This document shows positions 1-7,113 of a stretch of 64,000 bases of DNA, in pieces. This DNA comes from Paenibacillus tundrae (lineage in GTDB: Bacteria; Bacillota; Bacilli; Paenibacillales; Paenibacillaceae), in the NCBI RefSeq assembly GCF_030812775.1, contig NZ_JAUSTI010000005.1, positions 186,001 through 250,000 on the forward strand, in the 5' to 3' direction. The notes under the pieces were generated by a model, which made no database searches, was not told the origin of the DNA, and saw only the letters and a list, made by a program, of their open reading frames with translations. The first letter of the stretch is position 1. The number at the start of each line of letters is the position of its first letter. Made by a program: the position numbers and the translations under genes.

Positions 1-45
1 GCACTCACGGACTTTATGAATCACTTCCAACAAACGAACGGGTAA
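1..45 (+). CDS. Possible C-terminal end of an upstream gene (partial)
   Basis: Frame 1 is open from the window edge to a TAA at 43-45 and would encode the last 14 residues (ending FQQTNG) of a protein that starts outside the window. Nothing in so short a tail identifies the family. An intrinsic terminator at 176-210 is consistent with a gene ending here, although a repeat lies between. In Bacillus subtilis an epoxyqueuosine reductase gene lies close upstream of the trmL homologue, which is one possibility only. Confidence 0.3.
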   Translation, partial: ALTDFMNHFQQTNG

Positions 46-90
46 AAAGGAGAGAGTCACAGGATCAACAAGAGTTTGCGCATTAAATTG

Positions 91-150
91 CGTGTTCAAA
101 AAGGTCGTCATCCTTCGTAATTAAAAGCGGACGTATTGAACAACCTCTTA
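91..150. repeat. Short copy of an inverted-repeat intergenic element
   Basis: This 60-bp stretch begins CGTGTTCAAAAAGG and ends TTGAACAACCTCTTA. Both ends, and the internal ATCCTTCGTAAT and AAAAGCGGAC blocks, match the ends of the roughly 200-bp element at 19071-19273. It therefore looks like an internal-deletion derivative of the same element. No coding capacity is seen. Confidence 0.6.
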
Positions 151-175
151 AAACGTTGCAACTGTACCTTTCCAG

Positions 176-210
176 AGCCTTCCACATTGACGTGTGGAGG
201 GCTTTTCTTT
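176..210 (+). terminator. Intrinsic terminator upstream of trmL
   Basis: An 11-bp stem pairs AGCCTTCCACA (176-186) with TGTGGAGGGCT (193-203), with one T-G wobble and a 6-nt loop, followed by TTTTCTTT. It terminates whatever transcript enters from the left. Confidence 0.8.
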
Positions 211-261
211 AAGATTAAAGGATTGTCGTTAAACATGAATGAAAAAGGAGATCGAACCTAT

Positions 262-726
262 ATGGCTTTACACATTGTTCTGGTTGAGCCCGAGATTCCT
301 GCGAATACGGGCAATATATCCCGCACATGCGCGGCTACCGGCATCCACCTACATCTGGTTCACCCACTGGGGTTTCGTACGGATGACGCTACACTGAAGC
401 GTGCAGGCTTGGATTACTGGCATGCTGTACACATCGAATATCATGATTCTTTTGCTGAAGTTCAGGAGAAATACCCTGAAGGGCGATTTTTCTATGCAAC
501 GACGAAGGCGAAGAATCGGTATAGCGATTTTGAATTCCGTGATGGTGATTTCCTCGTTTTTGGTAAAGAAACCAAAGGACTTCCGCCGGAACTTATTGCT
601 GCTAACCCAGAAACGTGCATGAGAATGCCAATGACAGGTGACGTACGGTCGTTGAATCTCTCAAACTCCGCTGCGATTATCGCATATGAGGCATTGCGTC
701 AACTGGAATTCCCGGGTCTAGATTGA
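262..726 (+). CDS. trmL: tRNA (cytidine(34)-2'-O)-methyltransferase TrmL (SPOUT family)
   Basis: This cytosolic SPOUT-class enzyme methylates the 2'-O of the wobble nucleotide 34 in certain leucine tRNAs, using S-adenosylmethionine. The 154-residue length is typical of the YibK/TrmL group. Visible motifs are EPEIPANTGNISRTC near the N-terminus, GKETKGLP in the middle and RSLNLSNSAAIIAYE near the C-terminus; the last two form the knotted cofactor site. The reading frame is open further upstream, but ATG 262 is preferred because AAAAAGGAG lies at 243-250 and the protein family begins near here (MALHIVLVEPEIP). It appears monocistronic: a terminator lies upstream and a separate regulator gene follows after about 170 bp. 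Confidence 0.93.
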   Translation: MALHIVLVEPEIPANTGNISRTCAATGIHLHLVHPLGFRTDDATLKRAGLDYWHAVHIEYHDSFAEVQEKYPEGRFFYATTKAKNRYSDFEFRDGDFLVFGKETKGLPPELIAANPETCMRMPMTGDVRSLNLSNSAAIIAYEALRQLEFPGLD

Positions 727-814
727 CCGGGTTCCATCCTGCTAATAGGTTAGGGATGGTCAAAAAAAACATTTTTCAAAAAAAAGGACAAAAAATGTTT
801 ATTTCCAGCAGGAT

Positions 815-841
815 TCGACAAAATGTTGGCGAATCTATAAA
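815..841 (+). promoter_or_regulatory. Possible sigma-A promoter for the AbrB-type gene
   Basis: TCGACA (815-820) and TATAAA (836-841) resemble -35 and -10 boxes, with a rather short 15-bp spacer (16 if TTCGAC is used). It lies about 55 bp upstream of the AbrB-type start codon. The surrounding intergenic stretch is A-rich and holds no other obvious element. Confidence 0.4.
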
Positions 842-897
842 CTTAGTACAAATGTACCTAGAAATTTAGAGTGAGATAGGAGAGGTGTGCCGTAGCT

Positions 898-1152
898 ATG
901 AAGCCAGCTGGAGTCGTTCGCAAAGTTGACCAATTGGGTAGGATCGTATTGCCTAAATCTTTGCGTAAAAGGTATCAAATGAATGAGGGAGATCCTGTAG
1001 AAATCCTAGTTCAAGGGGATCATATTATTTTGGAGAGATATCGTCCAAAATGTATTTTCTGCGGATCCATGGAAGAAGTCAATGAGTTCAAAGAGCGTTA
1101 CATATGCGCACAATGTTTAGATGAAATGACCCAGCTTCCACAGCACGGGTAA
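898..1152 (+). CDS. AbrB/SpoVT-family transition-state regulator with a Cys4 tail
   Basis: An 84-residue DNA-binding protein. Residues 1-50 form a swapped-hairpin AbrB domain (GVVRKVDQLGRIVLPKSLRKR, then a glycine/aspartate turn and DHIILERY). The C-terminal third has two Cys-x-x-Cys pairs (CIFC and CAQC), suggesting a small metal-binding or disulfide-linked tail. Members of this family repress stationary-phase and antibiotic genes during growth. The ribosome site is GATAGGAGAGGTG, and a strong terminator follows directly, so it is a single-gene unit. Paenibacillus genomes carry several paralogues, so I do not assign abrB itself. Confidence 0.88.
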   Translation: MKPAGVVRKVDQLGRIVLPKSLRKRYQMNEGDPVEILVQGDHIILERYRPKCIFCGSMEEVNEFKERYICAQCLDEMTQLPQHG

Positions 1153-1159
1153 TAAGATT

Positions 1160-1196
1160 ACGTCATGGAGGAGCACTCCATGGCGTTTTTTCTTTT
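1160..1196 (+). terminator. Intrinsic terminator after the AbrB-type gene
   Basis: An 11-bp stem (1160-1170 with 1176-1186) encloses the loop GAGCA and is followed by a run of T. Confidence 0.85.
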
Positions 1197-1267
1197 TGAA
1201 GACTAGGCTAACAGATAGATGGGAGAGAGAGAAGTCAAACATATGTAGCTGAGATCCTGAGCATGAC

Positions 1268-2182
1268 TTAAGATAGGATGGGGAGAATCTCAGTCCACAC
1301 AGCGTTAAGAATCTGTTGCATTTGATCTTCTTCACTATTGATCGAAATGACGGCCTGCTGTGCAGGCAAAATGATACAAAGTTGACCATGAGCACCATCA
1401 GCACGGTATGCATCATGCGAACACATCCAGAATTGAAACCCGTAACCTTTACCCCAATCACCGTCTGCAGATGTGATAATCTGTCTACGTGTAGCACATC
1501 GAATCCACTCAACAGGTATAAGCTGCTGCCCCTTCCAGTTGCCCTCCTGAAGAAGCAATTGTCCGAATCGACTCAACTCCTCATTGCTAATCCAAAGACC
1601 CGCACAACCCAAAGTAACGCCAAGTGGAGAGGTTTCCCAATCGACATCATGTATACCCAGTGGTTCAAATAAACGTGGGGTTAGATAGTCTTTCACGGTT
1701 TGGCCAGTTGCTGCTTGAAACAGAGCCGAGATCATGAAGGTGTCCCCACTACTGTAGGTAAATTGTTTCCCTGGCATTCGATCCAAGGGTAGCGACATGT
1801 AATATTTGACCCAATCCTTCTCTTCCAAAGAGGTGCGTTCTTCTAAGTGTAGGGGAGGATTGTCATGTCCGGAAGACATACGAAGTAGATCCACTAACAT
1901 TAACTGCTGTGGCGGAAACATCGTCTCAGTGATGGAGGTGGGACTACTATCGTATGTGAAATAATCGCCAAGTGTTGAATGAAGGTGAAGTAAGCCTTCT
2001 TCGATCGCAAGACCAACAGCCATGCATGTAAAGGATTTACTAATGGAATGTTGTAATCGGCGAGTGTCTTGATTGCGATCCCATTGTGCGATGAGATCCC
2101 CTTTATGTAATACGCGAGCGGATAACACGTTAAGACGTTCATCCATGATTTTATGAACAAATCCATTTAGCCTATTAGTCAT
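1268..2182 (-). CDS. Serine hydrolase, beta-lactamase/penicillin-binding-protein-like family
   Basis: A 304-residue protein of the class C beta-lactamase-like fold. SISKSF gives the Ser-x-x-Lys catalytic pair, FTYSSGD the Tyr-x-Ser equivalent, and HGQL the third motif in place of KTG. Such proteins are esterases, peptidases or of unknown substrate, and true beta-lactamase activity cannot be inferred. No signal peptide or transmembrane segment is visible, so it is probably cytosolic. The frame opens further upstream (to 2254), but ATG 2182 has a good site (AAAGGTGG) at the right distance. A GAAACGTTTC palindrome at 2230-2239 lies just upstream of its start and could be an operator. Confidence 0.85.
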   Translation of the reverse strand: MTNRLNGFVHKIMDERLNVLSARVLHKGDLIAQWDRNQDTRRLQHSISKSFTCMAVGLAIEEGLLHLHSTLGDYFTYDSSPTSITETMFPPQQLMLVDLLRMSSGHDNPPLHLEERTSLEEKDWVKYYMSLPLDRMPGKQFTYSSGDTFMISALFQAATGQTVKDYLTPRLFEPLGIHDVDWETSPLGVTLGCAGLWISNEELSRFGQLLLQEGNWKGQQLIPVEWIRCATRRQIITSADGDWGKGYGFQFWMCSHDAYRADGAHGQLCIILPAQQAVISINSEEDQMQQILNAVWTEILPILS

Positions 2183-2229
2183 ATATAAACCACCTTTCGT
2201 AGGATGAAACCCTAGTGAACTAGGTTGGT

Positions 2230-2239
2230 GAAACGTTTC
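2230..2239. promoter_or_regulatory. LacI-type palindrome upstream of the serine hydrolase
   Basis: GAAACGTTTC is a perfect 10-bp palindrome with the central CG typical of LacI/GalR-family operators. It sits 48 bp before the minus-strand start codon and resembles the GAAACGATTC motifs at 2451-2553. A second related sequence, TGCAAACGGTTACG, is at 2304-2317 and fits the CcpA cre pattern except for the last base. Confidence 0.45.
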
Positions 2240-2417
2240 CGTAATCAAATGCAAAATTAGGGTTTATGTTAGTACATTCCGGGATTGATGTCAATGAATG
2301 ATGTGCAAACGGTTACGTATAGGCCGTTACCCACCAGAAAAAGTGCCATTTGGCGCAATTTATTGGGTGCGAAACTTGTTTTTTAACAAAAAAAGTGCGA
2401 AAAATGTAAAAAGGTTA

Positions 2418-2447
2418 TTGACAGGATTTACTGATCAGGATTATGAT
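2418..2447 (+). promoter_or_regulatory. Sigma-A promoter of the esterase/ABC transporter operon
   Basis: A consensus TTGACA (2418-2423) is followed after 18 bp by TATGAT (2442-2447). The LacI-type operator at 2451-2466 begins 3 bp downstream of the -10 box, so it would cover the transcription start. The gap to the esterase start (2653) leaves a leader of roughly 200 nt. Confidence 0.75.
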
Positions 2448-2450
2448 TTA

Positions 2451-2553
2451 TTCGAAACGATTCGAAGAAATCGCTTCCAAGTGAATTATGGCTTTTGCAA
2501 GTCCATATATATTAAAGTTGATTGAATTTGAAACGATTCGAGAGAATCGTTTC
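2451..2553. promoter_or_regulatory. Repeated LacI-type operator motifs
   Basis: TTCGAAACGATTCGAA (2451-2466) overlaps the presumed start of transcription, followed directly by a related GAAATCGCTTC. A second copy of GAAACGATTC lies at 2530-2539, separated by GAGA from its exact inverse GAATCGTTTC at 2544-2553. The three copies of one 10-bp motif are best explained as binding sites for a LacI-family repressor, probably the one encoded at 9418-10434 at the end of this locus. Confidence 0.65.
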
Positions 2554-2652
2554 GATAACCCAGCAAACAACAGGGGAATCTACGACATGCTGCAGGCAAG
2601 CACCGTAAAAGAGTAGGGTGAAGGCGGCAGTCGATAATGAAAGGGGTTACAA

Positions 2653-3417
2653 ATGGCACATATCACGATCGAAACGGGATCACCTACGTTATGCATGAAT
2701 ACGAGCATACATGTTGTGTCCAGTGACTCTGGAGAGACTTCAGGCGGTACGCTATATCTGCTGCATGGAGCAGGCGATAATGCAAGTACATGGCAGCGTC
2801 TGACGACAATCGAAATGTACGCTCAGCAGTATGGCTGTACCATCATTATGCCAGAAGCGAATCGAAGCTATTACACGGATATGGAATACGGCCTGAATTA
2901 CTTCCACTACATCACTCAGGAGTTGCCTGACTTATGCAAGCGTCAGCTTAATCTGAATTCCGATCCAGCGAAGACGTATGTTGCCGGTTTATCTATGGGT
3001 GGATATGGTGCGTTGAAATGTGCACTGACTTATCCAGAACGATATCGCAAAGTTGTCTCCTTATCGGGTGTGACGGATATTCAGAAACGTTTACAAGATC
3101 CGATGATGCCTCCAGGCATGATCAAAGAAATGAAAGCGGTTTTTGGTGAACCGTTGGTAGTGAAGCCTAATCAGGATCTATACACCTTGTCAGCCAACTT
3201 GCTACAGCAGGGTGGAACTTTACCCGATATTCTGAGTTGCTGCGGCGATCATGATCCATTTGTCGAGATGAACCGAGCATTCGCTGAATATATGCAGGAT
3301 ACCGCTTTTGAATTTCGGTATGTGGAGACACCAGGCACTCATGAATGGAGATTTTGGGAACAGCACCTAAGAACGATGTTTGATTTTCTGTATAACGACA
3401 AGACCAAAGTAGAGTGA
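2653..3417 (+). CDS. Esterase of the EstA/esterase D (CE1-like) family
   Basis: A 254-residue alpha/beta hydrolase without a signal peptide, therefore cytosolic. The oxyanion region LLHGAGDN is followed by the nucleophile elbow GLSMGG (Ser114); the acid is probably Asp199 or Asp201 in CGDHDPF and the base His230 in GTHEWRFW. The family includes acetylxylan and feruloyl esterases, S-formylglutathione hydrolase and tributyrin esterases. Being first in an operon with a sugar ABC transporter and a GH3 glycosidase, it probably removes acyl groups from imported oligosaccharides; this is inference. The start is supported by AAAGGGG 9 bp upstream. The next gene follows after about 10 bp. Confidence 0.88.
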   Translation: MAHITIETGSPTLCMNTSIHVVSSDSGETSGGTLYLLHGAGDNASTWQRLTTIEMYAQQYGCTIIMPEANRSYYTDMEYGLNYFHYITQELPDLCKRQLNLNSDPAKTYVAGLSMGGYGALKCALTYPERYRKVVSLSGVTDIQKRLQDPMMPPGMIKEMKAVFGEPLVVKPNQDLYTLSANLLQQGGTLPDILSCCGDHDPFVEMNRAFAEYMQDTAFEFRYVETPGTHEWRFWEQHLRTMFDFLYNDKTKVE

Positions 3418-3427
3418 GGAGATGCAA

Positions 3428-4387
3428 ATGAAACCTGCAGCCGAAGGACCCAGCAAAAAGCTGAAGGGAAACGTGAAAGGCAATTCGCTCTGGAGTGAAA
3501 TCTGGAAGCACCGAATGACATATACCCTACTGATACCGGGACTTGTCTGGTTGATCCTATTTGCTTACATGCCGATGGGAGGTCTATCTCTGGCATTCAA
3601 AGACTACAAGGCAAACTTGGGAATCTGGGGCAGTCCATGGAGCGGATTTGAGAATTTTAAATATGTTTTCCGTGACCCAACCTTTATCGATGCCGTATGG
3701 CGAACGCTGTACATCAATATTTTGAAACTGATCATCCAGTTCCCGTTCCCGATCATTCTGGCATTGTTGCTGAATGAATTGCGAATGCGCAGAGGGAAGA
3801 AATGGTTCCAAACCGTCCTTACCTTCCCACACTTCCTGTCTTGGATCATTGTATCTGGGGTAGTTATCAACGTGTTGGCGTATGACGGACTGGTAAACAG
3901 CGCGCTTGGATTACTCGGACTGCCGACGATTAACTTCTTAGGTTCCGAATCAAACTTTGTACCGATGCTATTATTGACTGATATTTGGAAATCAAGTGGA
4001 TGGGGCGCAATTATCTTCTTAGCCGCTATCTCCGGTATTGACCAGGATCAGTATGAATCAGCACAGATTGACGGAGCTTCGCGTATGCAGCAGATGTTCC
4101 GTATTACACTGCCTAACATTCTTCCAACGATCACGGTTATGTTTATCCTGTCGGTTGGTGGGCTGATGTCTTCCGGTTTCGACCAGATCTTCAACTTGGC
4201 CAACGCTGCAACCAAAAATGTATCAGAAGTACTCGATGTATACATCTATCGAATTACGTTCCAGTCTTCAACCGATTTCTCATTCTCGACAGCAGTCAGC
4301 CTATTCCGTTCCATCGTGAACATGATTTTGTTGCTTCTCGCTGACCGATTTGCGAAATGGCTTGGCGGAGACGGATTGTTCCGATAG
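3428..4387 (+). CDS. Sugar ABC transporter permease, LplB type
   Basis: A 319-residue integral membrane protein of the binding-protein-dependent permease family. Hydrophobic segments begin at TLLIPGLVWLILFAYM, and the EAA-type loop (ESAQIDGASRMQQMFRITLP) that docks the ATPase is clear. It pairs with the next gene to form the membrane channel of a carbohydrate importer. ATG 3428 is chosen over ATG 3422 because GTGAGGAG at 3413-3420 is too close to the earlier codon. No nucleotide-binding subunit gene is present in the locus. Confidence 0.92.
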   Translation: MKPAAEGPSKKLKGNVKGNSLWSEIWKHRMTYTLLIPGLVWLILFAYMPMGGLSLAFKDYKANLGIWGSPWSGFENFKYVFRDPTFIDAVWRTLYINILKLIIQFPFPIILALLLNELRMRRGKKWFQTVLTFPHFLSWIIVSGVVINVLAYDGLVNSALGLLGLPTINFLGSESNFVPMLLLTDIWKSSGWGAIIFLAAISGIDQDQYESAQIDGASRMQQMFRITLPNILPTITVMFILSVGGLMSSGFDQIFNLANAATKNVSEVLDVYIYRITFQSSTDFSFSTAVSLFRSIVNMILLLLADRFAKWLGGDGLFR

Positions 4388-4404
4388 GAGAGGAGGAGTA
4401 ACGA

Positions 4405-5307
4405 ATGAGTAAGAAAGCGAACAAGAAGCCGAGAATTGGCACTGAAAAAATGACCTTTCTCGATTACATCATATTTGCCATTCTACTTGTGCTTGCCTTG
4501 ATGATTCTAATTCCGTTCTGGAATGTCATCATGATCTCATTTGCAACACAAAAGGAATATGCTGAAAATCCATTTCTGATGTTCCCGAAAGAGTTCACAC
4601 TGGATTCGTACCGAGCATTATTCGCTGATGGAAGTATCATTTCAGGGTACAAAAACACACTTATATTGCTGGTGATTGGATTGCCGCTCAGCTTGTTCCT
4701 GACAACAAGTATGGCTTACGGCTTGAGCCGCAATAAGTTTCCGTTTAAAAAGTTTCTGTTTTTCCTAGTGCTGTTCACTATGATCTTTAATGGTGGGATT
4801 GTACCACTGTATCTCATCATGAAATCGTTGCACCTTACAGGTACATTGTGGTCAGTGATCCTCGCGGGAAGCTTCAGTGCCTTCAATATGATTCTGATGA
4901 TGAACTATTTCTATACCTTGCCAGAGTCACTGATGGAGTCTGCGAGATTGGATGGGGCGGGTGAATGGAGAATTCTGTTCTCTGTCGTTCTGCCACTGGC
5001 GACGCCGATCATAGCTACCATCACGCTCTTCTATGGAGTGGCTTACTGGAACAGTTGGTACGATGCGATGATCTTCTTGCGAAAAGCCGATCAGTTACCA
5101 TTGCAGAACGTGCTCAGGACGATCATTGTTACGTCTCAGACGAATGCATCGAATGCATCTAGTGTCGATGCAACCCAAGTCAGCAACTTCTCTATGGGTA
5201 TGAAGATGGCGGCTGTATTTGTAACGATGGTTCCGATTATGTGTTTCTTCCCAATGCTGCAAAAACACTTTGCCAAAGGGGTATTAACAGGGGCAATCAA
5301 AACCTGA
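4405..5307 (+). CDS. Sugar ABC transporter permease, LplC/YtcP type
   Basis: A 300-residue membrane protein with about six transmembrane segments (the first near FLDYIIFAILLVLALMILIPFWNV) and the EAA loop ESARLDGAGEWRILFSVVLP. It is the second half of the permease pair and starts 17 bp after its partner behind GGAGAGGAGGAG. The length and the conserved C-terminal GVLTGAIK tail are typical of the CUT1-like subfamily that imports oligosaccharides and their derivatives. Confidence 0.92.
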   Translation: MSKKANKKPRIGTEKMTFLDYIIFAILLVLALMILIPFWNVIMISFATQKEYAENPFLMFPKEFTLDSYRALFADGSIISGYKNTLILLVIGLPLSLFLTTSMAYGLSRNKFPFKKFLFFLVLFTMIFNGGIVPLYLIMKSLHLTGTLWSVILAGSFSAFNMILMMNYFYTLPESLMESARLDGAGEWRILFSVVLPLATPIIATITLFYGVAYWNSWYDAMIFLRKADQLPLQNVLRTIIVTSQTNASNASSVDATQVSNFSMGMKMAAVFVTMVPIMCFFPMLQKHFAKGVLTGAIKT

Positions 5308-5323
5308 TTATACGTATAGAGTG

Positions 5324-5350
5324 GTTCAAAATAACGCTGTCTTTTTGAAC
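5324..5350 (+). terminator. Intergenic hairpin between permease and binding-protein genes
   Basis: GTTCAAAA (5324-5331) pairs with TTTTGAAC (5343-5350) around an 11-nt loop. There is no T-run, so it is more likely a partial terminator or mRNA-processing hairpin that lets the binding protein be made at a different level. Its ends also resemble the inverted-repeat element family of this window. Confidence 0.45.
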
Positions 5351-5399
5351 ACTTATGAAACTGATTCAAAATTGAAACTACAAACATGGGGGTAAGAGC

Positions 5400-6995
5400 A
5401 TGAACATGAACAAAAAGTTGTCAGTTAAATCGATCTTTGCTATCACACTTTGTTTATTGATGCTGGTGGTGACGGCTTGTTCTAATGGTGGCTCAGAAGG
5501 TAGTAACGAAAAGGACGCAGATGGCAATTACAAAGATAACCTGACCATCTCTGTAGCGAACCTGACGGAAATTAAAAACGGAAATTTGGATAATGACTTC
5601 CATAAGTTCTGGACAGACAAATTCAATGTAACGTGGGATTACAACTATATCGACTGGGATTCATGGGGCGAGAAGCTTCGTCTGTGGATCAACTCGGGTG
5701 ACTTGCCGGATGTATCGGTATGGAACTACGTTCACGGGGATGCGCTGAATAACATTGATCAAGGCTTGTTCTACAAGTTCCCGGATGATTGGAAAGAGCG
5801 CTGGCCGAATGTTGCCGCAGCTTATAATTTGACAGGGCTTGGCGATAAGTTGGAGGAGCTGACAGGTGGAACGTATCTCCTGCCTAGACCGATTTATTAT
5901 GAGAACAAACCTGCTGATCCACTTACAAACCAAATCGGTGTCATTGCTCTTCGTAAGGACTGGGCAGAAGCAGTTGGTTTCGAATTGAAGGATGCGTATA
6001 CCACATCTGAATTGAATGAATATGCGGCACTTGTAAAAGAGAAAGATCCAGGTAAAGTGGGGAACAAGCTTGTACCCCTGTCCTATAACGCTGCTGATGC
6101 GATGACAAACATCATTATGCCAAACAGCGTGCATGCGATCACAGACTCTCCATTCTTCAAAGGTGAAGATGGTCAGTTCCACTGGGGACCAGCAGAGCCT
6201 GAAACACTTACCGGGCTAAAATTGATGCAAAAAGCATATAAAGATGGTTTGCTTAACCCTGAGTTTTACACATGGAAGAACAATGAAGGTCAGAACAACT
6301 TTAAAGTAACAGGCACAGCAGCAGTAACAAGTCTGGGTGGACTTGCTTCATACAGACAAGGTCTAGATTCGGATATTCGCAAAAATCTAGGTGTGGATAG
6401 TGATGAGATGGTTCACACGGCAATCGTTCTTGGTGACGATGGCAAATACCGTAACCTGGAGCAAGCCAACTTCTGGTCCGCATTGATCTTCAATCCGGAG
6501 ATTAGCGACGAGAAATTTGAACGCATCATGGATCTGATTGACTATTCCGCAACCAAAGAAGGACAATTGCTCATCAACATGGGCTTTGAAGGAACCGATT
6601 GGAAATACGATGAGAACAATGAATTGGTGAGCTTGCTGCCAGAAGGAACGGTTCTGGAAGATAAGTACCCAGCTCGTTTTGAAGGATTATACCTACTTGG
6701 TGATGATTTCAGTGTAGTCAACCCTGCAATCAAAAAGGATTACCGCGATCGTGCCGTGAAACTGTTCGAGGAAAAAGCAAAACTCGGTACAGAGGGTCAA
6801 TCACTTGCAACATACGACTGGGATGTCAACCTATACGATTCCAAAGCGAAAAGTCAGGCTTCATTCGATTACCAGAACGAATATGCAAACCTGATTCTCA
6901 AAAGTGGAGATCTGGAGGCTAACTGGAAAGAATGGGTGAACAGTAAAATGTCTCTGGTTCAACCTTACCTGGATGAGCTGAACGATAAATTTTAA
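5400..6995 (+). CDS. Extracellular solute-binding lipoprotein of a sugar ABC importer
   Basis: A 531-residue lipoprotein. The N-terminus has a basic region, a hydrophobic core and a lipobox (LVVTAC) whose Cys is lipidated; an Asn/Gly/Ser-rich linker follows. The rest is a large type I binding protein of the LplA/YtcQ class, which captures oligosaccharides outside the membrane and delivers them to the permease pair encoded just upstream. Its 531-residue size is normal for this class in Paenibacillus. The substrate is unknown; the neighbouring esterase and GH3 enzyme suggest a substituted plant oligosaccharide. A GGGGGTAAG ribosome site precedes ATG 5400; ATG 5406 is an alternative. Confidence 0.92.
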   Translation: MNMNKKLSVKSIFAITLCLLMLVVTACSNGGSEGSNEKDADGNYKDNLTISVANLTEIKNGNLDNDFHKFWTDKFNVTWDYNYIDWDSWGEKLRLWINSGDLPDVSVWNYVHGDALNNIDQGLFYKFPDDWKERWPNVAAAYNLTGLGDKLEELTGGTYLLPRPIYYENKPADPLTNQIGVIALRKDWAEAVGFELKDAYTTSELNEYAALVKEKDPGKVGNKLVPLSYNAADAMTNIIMPNSVHAITDSPFFKGEDGQFHWGPAEPETLTGLKLMQKAYKDGLLNPEFYTWKNNEGQNNFKVTGTAAVTSLGGLASYRQGLDSDIRKNLGVDSDEMVHTAIVLGDDGKYRNLEQANFWSALIFNPEISDEKFERIMDLIDYSATKEGQLLINMGFEGTDWKYDENNELVSLLPEGTVLEDKYPARFEGLYLLGDDFSVVNPAIKKDYRDRAVKLFEEKAKLGTEGQSLATYDWDVNLYDSKAKSQASFDYQNEYANLILKSGDLEANWKEWVNSKMSLVQPYLDELNDKF

Positions 6996-7010
6996 GTGAA
7001 GATTCAGGAA

Positions 7011-7085
7011 GTAGATGGGACATGGTGGAAGTAACCTGTCTCATCTACCCGAACCCGGTGCGTAGTTAAATATGCAGCCGGGTTC
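7011..7085 (+). terminator. Two tandem hairpins between the binding-protein and GH3 genes
   Basis: GTAGATGGGACA (7011-7022) pairs with TGTCTCATCTAC (7037-7048), and GAACCCGG (7051-7058) pairs with CCGGGTTC (7078-7085). Neither is followed by a good T-run. They could stabilise the abundant binding-protein mRNA or reduce read-through into the GH3 gene. Confidence 0.55.
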
Positions 7086-7113
7086 TTCAATTCTATGAGG
7101 TGTGGAGGAATAC

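Noticed and set aside
1268..2182. True antibiotic-inactivating beta-lactamase
   Set aside because: The fold and SxxK/YxS motifs are shared with many esterases and peptidases; KTG is replaced by HGQ and there is no signal peptide, so the specific call is not supported.
2298..2525. 75-codon open frame upstream of the esterase
   Set aside because: It runs through the promoter and operator motifs, has no ribosome site, and reads as low-complexity non-protein-like sequence.
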